A DNA stretch of 64,000 nt. Origin: Paragyromitra xinjiangensis (Eukaryota; Ascomycota; Pezizomycetes; Pezizales; Discinaceae). The notes beneath the pieces are model-generated. The model was not told the DNA's origin, searched no databases, and saw nothing but the letters and a program-made list of their open reading frames with translations. This document shows, one piece after another, positions 57,992-64,000 of this stretch. The stretch is from positions 1,501,001-1,565,000 of the forward strand of contig JBCAMK010000004.1 of assembly GCA_038503065.1 (NCBI GenBank). The letters run 5' to 3'. Position 1 is the first letter of the stretch. Each line of letters opens with the position of its first letter. The translations under genes and the position numbers were made by a program.

Positions 57992-58008
57992 TCAGATCTG
58001 AGATCTGA
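57992..58008. promoter_or_regulatory. 17-bp odd palindrome
   Basis: TCAGATCTGAGATCTGA is symmetrical about its central G. It is preceded by CCGA, as in the palindrome CCGATCTGATCGG at 54057-54069. A dimeric protein-binding site is possible but unproven. Confidence 0.35.
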
Positions 58009-59808
58009 CCAGATTCTCGTTATTTAACCCTGTTTTTTCTTCTTTGCCTTTCCCTCGCTTAGGCTTGTACGTGACTGTTAATTTCAGCTGCTTGGAGCTC
58101 GTTTGTTACGTACGTGCTTTGGTCGTAACTGTTTACCCCTCAGACAGTTTTTCATAACCACCCCTGACGATTACGCATTACAGATGTGGCTAGTGCCGTA
58201 ATCACTCTGCTGATTATTTACGATGGTTAGAGGTGTAGAAAGTGTATTTTATATCAGCAAGGTAGCTGGCTACTACTGCCATAGACTTTAGATGGTGTAA
58301 ATTCCCCGGTTGGGGGTATCTGCACACCAGGGTAGTTTGAATGATGGTTCTTATCTATCAGCATAAAGCTTATGTTTATATCTCTATATAGGTGGGTAGT
58401 ATATCTGGGGCCGTGGGCCCCTCTTGTTGATTTACCCGCATCACCCGCATCACATGCTGTCACTCGAATATATGGGGGAGGTTGCTGGATGTGGCGGATT
58501 TAGGCTTCCCAATATGTCTAGACGTGTTATCCTTCATTTCCTATGGGGGTTTCTTCGGAGTGTTTTGTGTTTTTATCAGTTAGTGGGCTTTTGGATTATA
58601 TTCGGGGTATTGCGTTGATTCGGGTTGATTGATGGGCTCTAGTGGGGAATACGTGTATGGTACAAGTTCTCACGTGTTTGAGCTTTTGTCTTTCTCTTTA
58701 CTTATTACTGTCCATCGGATTAGTTCTTCCTGCAGGAGAATAATAGGTTAAATACGACGTTTGAGTAAGAGGCAGCTGGCACCGTGGCCATATATTTTGT
58801 TTTTTCACCTGCATCTCAAATTGTATGAGAGGCAGAAGGATCGTAACTAAATCTGTACTAGGCCTAAGGTATTTGACTGCTTGGTATTAGCATGGTTTTC
58901 TGGAGACGTGAAAACTTGTGGGCGTGCTTTTATGTGCGGGAATAGGGCGCGGGTGATAATTCATGATTGGAATAGTAGGACTGATGCACGTAGCAAGATC
59001 TAGAGAGATATATCCCGTGGTCTCTTGCTGTGATGAGCAAGGACCCAACTTGGATCATATGGTATTGTTTTATTTAATCGTTCGAGCTTACCAAACTGGT
59101 ACTGAGCGAGGGCGCAATATTTGGTGTGGAAACATGGAGGGGGTTCAAGAGACATTGCAGGAAGGCGAGGGGCGAAGCAGAGAGTGAGAGCGCAGAGCTA
59201 GAATGGAGTTTTGTATTTGTGATGGGGTTATATTGGTTACGGTTTTATATTATGATTTTGTTTTTGATTTATTTTGTTATTTGTTTGTTATTCGTTTTAT
59301 GTTTTGAGTGTGCCGTCATAACCCAAAGGGTTCGATGCGTGTATGAATTATCAATCAACCAATCAACTCAAATCTCCTTTTGGAGGAGGAATTTCGATCA
59401 CTATCGTTGGCAATGTGAACCCAAAATATGATTTATTGAACAAAGTTAGGTATTCGTCGGGTAGGCTTATTATTTCCCCTCGCACTTAAATTAACGTTTT
59501 AATTATTGGGCTACGTATATGATCTAACTATGTCCGCGGGTTACGTACCCCTCAGCTTATGTGTGTGTTCTGATCCGTATGTCATTAGGTCCCATTTATA
59601 AATCGGTCAACCAGCTTTGCAAATAGGCTTGCCAATTAGCCCACTTACAAAGTGAGACTAAAAGGTAACCTGCATCCAAAACGGTTGAGTGGATATTTTT
59701 CATACGACTCCACCAACCCCCCAATAGACCCAACACTCTTATAATACAAACATTAAAATACAGCCTCCCCACAAAGAATAGTTTAAGGGCTGGGTACGTA
59801 AATGAATA

Positions 59809-59837
59809 TACTACTACTACTACTACTACTACTACTA
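59809..59837. repeat. (TAC)n microsatellite
   Basis: Nine uninterrupted TAC units plus two bases, in non-coding DNA. Confidence 0.9.
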
Positions 59838-60920
59838 AGAAAAATATAAACCATACTTGGTACTGCTGCAGGGACAATATCTATCATGAATACAGCACAA
59901 CCCGAGCCATCTTTTAGTATTCAAACACAATATGCATATGATTTTCGGAATTACTTACTACCAGTGCTTTGAATATTGGCCATGTCCTCACCTCATTTTG
60001 TAGATCGGTTAGTCAATTTACCTACTGGCCAACCGACCTGCAAACGGGACCTAGCGACGTATAGGTCAGAACATGTGTACTAACTAGATTTCATTCATCC
60101 ATGCGATATCGCATGTACCTACTCTATTTATACCCTTCAAAGCTCAGCTAAGTCTAGATTATATTGTTGCTTTTCGGTACTTTGCAACCTTTCCCATCGC
60201 AGTGCTGGAAGCTTTATATTTGATCATAGAATGTCACTCGCTTTCCGATTCCCCTTTCTTGCTGAGGATATTTCCTAATAAGGGCGTAGCTTCAGGTCGG
60301 AAATGACTGAGAGACAGGCACCCGAGAGATCTATTTAGATAGAGGTCGTACTGCCTGCCTAGCAATCAAGCAATCAAGCATTCTATTCCCCCCTACGTGC
60401 CTCGATATTACAACACTTCTCGGGTAGTATCTAGGTGCTATATGTGGCTCGTATAACACTGCCTCATACGCTCCTAATCTCCCTCTAAAGATGCACTTTA
60501 CCTCCTGGCATTTGACGGATGTGTGTGTATTAGCACCCCTACCGCAGCACCGCGTTCAGGCTAGTCAGATTTGACTATATTTACATTCTTTGACCATAAA
60601 ACATCACCTAGTGGTGAGCGAATAGTCCTTCTCTTATTGCTACAAATTCTATAAATTTTTGCAGGTAGGACAGAAACCAGCCCCCATATTTATCGTTTTA
60701 CAACGGGTGGTTTAACCCTGGCCCATATGCATCGCGAACACGAGACTTAAATGGCTCATAGTACTACACGTCAATCGTCCATCTCCACCTCACAACCTCA
60801 ACTTTCTATTACCCCGGAGGTTGTGTCTACTTCTCCACTATTCATTATCTCCGTTGTCTTTACCCCCAGCTTGTTCCAATAATTTGCCGTTTCATCTTAC
60901 GACTCGATAATTCCTTCCCC

Positions 60921-62332
60921 CTCCCAAATGAACTCCTCCTCCAGATTGCTGAAGACCTTCCCATCAAAGACCTCTCCCACCTCCTCCTCACCTGTCGTTT
61001 TTTCAATATCCTCCTTACCCCGCTTCTCCATAATCTCGTAGCCAGTCCATTTCTTACCCTCCCAAATGAAATTATCCTTAGGATCGCTCGGGATCTTGTC
61101 CCCACCCAACCTAAGCCCTATCCCTACCAGAACCTCTCACGCCTTCGCCGCGCATCCCCTTTCCTTATAAGACTCCTCGCTCCCTTACTGTGCGAACCTG
61201 TATCCTCCACTATGGGTGGGGAGCTTTCAATTCTTTGGGCTGTGGCAAGGGAGTACGGGTCGCTCGTTGGATTCTTGCTTAACAGGGGCACTGGTATTAA
61301 CGTCGTGGATTTCGCCGGAGACACAGCGCTCTACTACGCTATACGAAAAGGCAACGAAAAGGTAATAAAAAGATCATCAAGTTCATTTTAGGAACAGAGA
61401 AATTCAATGTCAATACGGTTAATATCAAATCCGAGACACCGCTTCACTATGCAACTCGGAAATGCGTTAACCCTTCTTTACTGCAACTGCTACTAGAAGC
61501 TGGAATCGACGCGAATGCAAAAACTATACAAATGTATACGGCGCTCCATATAGCTGCCGAAAATTCGAACTATAGGGCTTGTGAAATATTACTAGAATGG
61601 GGCGTCGACATAAATGCCGGAAGCATAGCCGGTCGGACTCCACTCATGGTTGCTGGAAATGCTAAGATAGCGAAGCTGTTATGCGAGAAGGGTGCCGACG
61701 TGGACGTCTAAGATATGTACGGAATGACAGCACTTCATCGCGAAGTGCGTAGGTTGGCAAGCTCTACGAAGTTGGAGGTTTTGCTTCAGAATGGGGCGAA
61801 TACGGAGATAGGGGAAAATAGCTATGATGAGAAACCGCTACACACGGCCGCATCGTGCGGCTGTGAGAGAGGCGTAAAGATATTACTCGAAAGTGGGGCG
61901 AATGTGAATGCGAAGGATGTTAATGACCTCACGCCACTCTCAAGAGCAGCAATGGTGAAGTCACCGGGGGTTGTTAAGCTTCTATTGGAGAAGGGGGCAT
62001 CCCCTGATTTGCAGGACCGATTCGGAGGTTCGCCGCTTACTAGAGCAAGGGGGTTAATCTTTAGTACCATAGTTATTGGGCTTATAGAGAAGATGTCAAA
62101 GCTAGCACGACAAAGGGAACTGAAATTGAATGAAAAGAATAGGAAGGCAGAGAAAGATAGAGAGCTGAAGTCGAAGAAAACTGGAGAGGTGAAAGAGGAC
62201 AAGATCCAGAGAAGAACGCGGATATTAACATCCTCAAGAAAAATAGTCGTTTGGTGGCCCCTAAGATCGCCCAAAGCGGTGGATGGAGGGCCAACACCGA
62301 CCCTGAGTTATAAGTATTGGCATACCGAATGA
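60921..62332 (+). pseudogene. Broken F-box/ankyrin-repeat gene
   Basis: From 60921 the frame encodes an F-box-like start (LPNELLLQIAEDLPIKDLSH...LLTCRFFNILL), a second similar phrase LPNEIILRIARDL, then ankyrin repeats (GDTALYYAIRKGNEKVI). At an A-run (61367-61371) the frame is lost, and ankyrin coding continues in another frame (ETPLHYATRK, YTALHIAAENSN, GRTPLMVAGNA). An in-frame TAA at 61709-61711 interrupts it. Coding resumes at 61715 with further repeats (KPLHTAASCGCERGVKILL, LTPLSRAAMV) and a basic tail to 62332. No in-frame ATG precedes the F-box; the ATG at 60751 lies in a different frame that ends at 60882. At least two lesions, perhaps three, make it a pseudogene unless sequencing error is involved. 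Intact relatives act as substrate receptors of SCF ubiquitin ligases or as orphan ankyrin proteins. Confidence 0.8.
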
Positions 62333-63879
62333 TACGACGGTAGACGATAAAATAGAGTGGGGGTGTTAGGGTTGAAAGTAACCACAAGCTTCTTTATTTT
62401 ATGGCGTAGTATCTGGGGGAGGGAGAAGAGGCATTCTGTAAACTGGGGGAGCACATCTTCACATCTTTTCACTCTATCTAGCTAGGTCTTAGTAGGGTTA
62501 CAACCGCGAGGTGTTTCTTTAAGGGATATCAACTGCGATAACCAATACTTAAACAAATTTTCTATTTTAACAATCCAGAAGTAGAATCATTGATCGTTCC
62601 CTGTTCAACATCAGTGACTTAGTATAGTTTATGGCCACCTATTTACCTTCCGGGGACGGACAGGGGTTTCTACCCCTTTGTGTCAGCGCGAGTTTAGAAG
62701 TTAACATTTAGCGCGTACTCTACTTATAAAAGATAAGCATCCTAAGAAAGAGTAGAAAACATCGAGATAACAATTCGTGACACAAAGATAGCACAAGCAC
62801 GGTAGAGGATACCAATAAGATGGATGGGCGATAGAACCAAGGAAAAGTTAGCCCCGATAACTTAGTGTAGAGTTATGGTTAGTAAATAGGCGAAAAGCCA
62901 CGCCATCCCCCCGGAATATAAGAAACAATTTCTAGAACTTCCTCTGGGAAGGTTAATAGAAAGATAGAAGAGGTGGTATTGATAGCTGCTATAGAAGGCT
63001 TGATATATTGGATGGGGAAGAAAGAAACAAAAAAAGGTAGAAAATCCCCCCACACATACTGCCGCATACCCAACAGGGCGTCTTCTACCATATTGCTCGT
63101 TGGCCAATGCCTCTAGCCTCCGAATACTCCAAATACGCCAAAGAGATGCCCACCACAATAAGAAACCTGTATACGAAAGCCTACGTAGGTGGAGGAAGGA
63201 ATAAGACCAAATAGTAGAGGATACAGAGAATAACCAAACGTGGCACGTGCACAAAAGGAAGCAGATATTCGGCGCATCACGTGTATAAACCAGTCGAGTG
63301 ATTTTTCGTGATTATAATTCCGCCACCGATAGTCAGTCTGTACGATTAACCCCCCAAACACGAAATTAGTATAATTTCTAATTTCAATAGTAAAACAAGC
63401 CCCTACTAAACCTGAACTAACTAGCTCAGTTCACAAACACAACACCCCAAGTACTGTAAGTACATAAACCTCCCAACCAAAACAAAAGTTCCAAATTCAG
63501 TATGTAAAGTAGTTGTTCCGATCCTATGTACTTTATCCCTATCTGATGTACCATTTTATCGTATCGCAGCCTGGGCCTCACGCCCAATACCATTTAATTC
63601 CCATCTTAGGGGGGAAATAGGAAAAAAAGAACCAAACGACAAATGATAAAAGTTATCTAGTAACCTTCCCTAGAAAATACCTTCAACCCAACCCAAGGAA
63701 CAAAGAGAAGATAGTTAAGGATAACCAGACCAGACCAGAAAAGACCATAAGAAAACCTGTACTACTTAAGAAAAAACACCGTTTCGTAGTAACACATACA
63801 ACAACCCAAACCCCGTACATTTCAAAGATCGGCAACTTTTATCCACAAGAAAAAAACCTCCTTCACCTTCAATATCCCA
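62333..63879. other. Intergenic, nothing recognised
   Basis: AT-rich spacer beyond the ankyrin pseudogene. Open frames on the minus strand (for example 62862-63254) are rich in Phe/Ser/Tyr without domain features. No RNA gene or repeat found. Confidence 0.45.
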
Positions 63880-64000
63880 CTATCTTCTTCTCCCCTCATC
63901 CTTCCTACCACTCTCCCAAGCCATCCTCATCCCCAAACTCATCCTCCCTGGATCCATCGCTTCCAACCCCACTCCGCCTACAGCGCTCCCACTCCTCCCC
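63880..64000 (-). CDS. Possible 3' end of a minus-strand gene running off the right edge
   Basis: The reverse complement is open from the window edge to a TAG at 63880-63882 and ends ...LEAMDPGRMSLGMRMAW followed by ESGRKDEGRRR. The composition is protein-like and the stop is followed by AT-rich DNA as expected of a 3' UTR. A second frame over the same bases is also open for 30 codons, so the choice is tentative. Confidence 0.35.
   Translation of the reverse strand, partial: GRSGSAVGGVGLEAMDPGRMSLGMRMAWESGRKDEGRRR

Larger units (their letters stand above)
50301..60750. other. Ten-kilobase gene-poor region
   Basis: No frame here shows conserved motifs, plausible splice structure or protein-like composition; the longest open stretches (for example 52162-52578 and 50838-51332, plus strand) have irregular, Cys/Arg/Ser-rich translations. 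No transposase, reverse transcriptase, tRNA or snRNA was recognised. Local features are T-run-rich DNA at 52940-53310, a CGG-triplet-rich stretch at 54057-54270 with the palindromes CCGATCTGATCGG and GGCCGAACCGGCC, a 17-bp palindrome at 57992-58008 and a TAC microsatellite at 59809. It may be regulatory DNA, a long non-coding transcript or decayed repeats. Confidence 0.4.

Overview
The window reads as nuclear DNA of a filamentous ascomycete (Pezizomycotina). Spliceosomal introns are short (46-123 bp) with GT...AG ends and CTAAC/CTGAC-type branch points, a solitary 5S rRNA gene has its own Pol III T-run, and several genes are recognisable fungal families: sorting nexin Snx41/Atg20, UBP12-type deubiquitinase, SRP14, mitochondrial ribosomal protein L31/mL60 and a fungal microsomal P450. 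The class or genus cannot be fixed from this window. All intron/exon models below were built by hand from reading frame, splice sites and family conservation.

Layout. 1-5.3 kb: two divergent paralogous RRM proteins flank a 5S rRNA gene, an imperfect inverted repeat and a diverged duplicated block. 7.7-12.2 kb: a small membrane protein, SRP14 and Snx41/Atg20. 13.4-20.3 kb: three minus-strand genes for single-pass membrane proteins (two long and low-complexity, one tiny). 21.0-25.8 kb: a divergent pair made of an Ntn-hydrolase (isoaspartyl-peptidase fold) fused to HIT-like domains, which lacks the expected nucleophile, and a zinc-macrodomain/SirTM sirtuin fusion. 28.5-33.4 kb: a 1,535-aa UBP12-like ubiquitin protease in five exons. 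35.4-36.8 kb: a four-exon ricin-B-type beta-trefoil lectin. 37.3-37.9 kb: a field of short GCATCA-type repeats beside an intronless P450 (38.2-39.8 kb). 40.6-44.2 kb: a bidirectional pair of mitochondrial genes (PPR/CYA5-like expression factor and mL60). 47.7-49.6 kb: a low-complexity protein standing alone in a 16.5-kb stretch otherwise without recognisable genes. 60.9-62.3 kb: a broken F-box/ankyrin gene. The right edge may hold the 3' end of a further minus-strand gene.

How genes may work together. The macrodomain-SirTM fusion contains both the writer and the eraser of an ADP-ribosylation switch known from microbes. Its divergent neighbour has nucleotide-binding-type HIT folds, so the two could form an accessory regulatory module (inference). 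The PPR protein and mL60 share a 343-bp promoter region and both serve mitochondrial gene expression. Several genes between 9 and 42 kb show alternating C-rich and G-rich blocks that switch within one reading frame, regardless of the coding strand.
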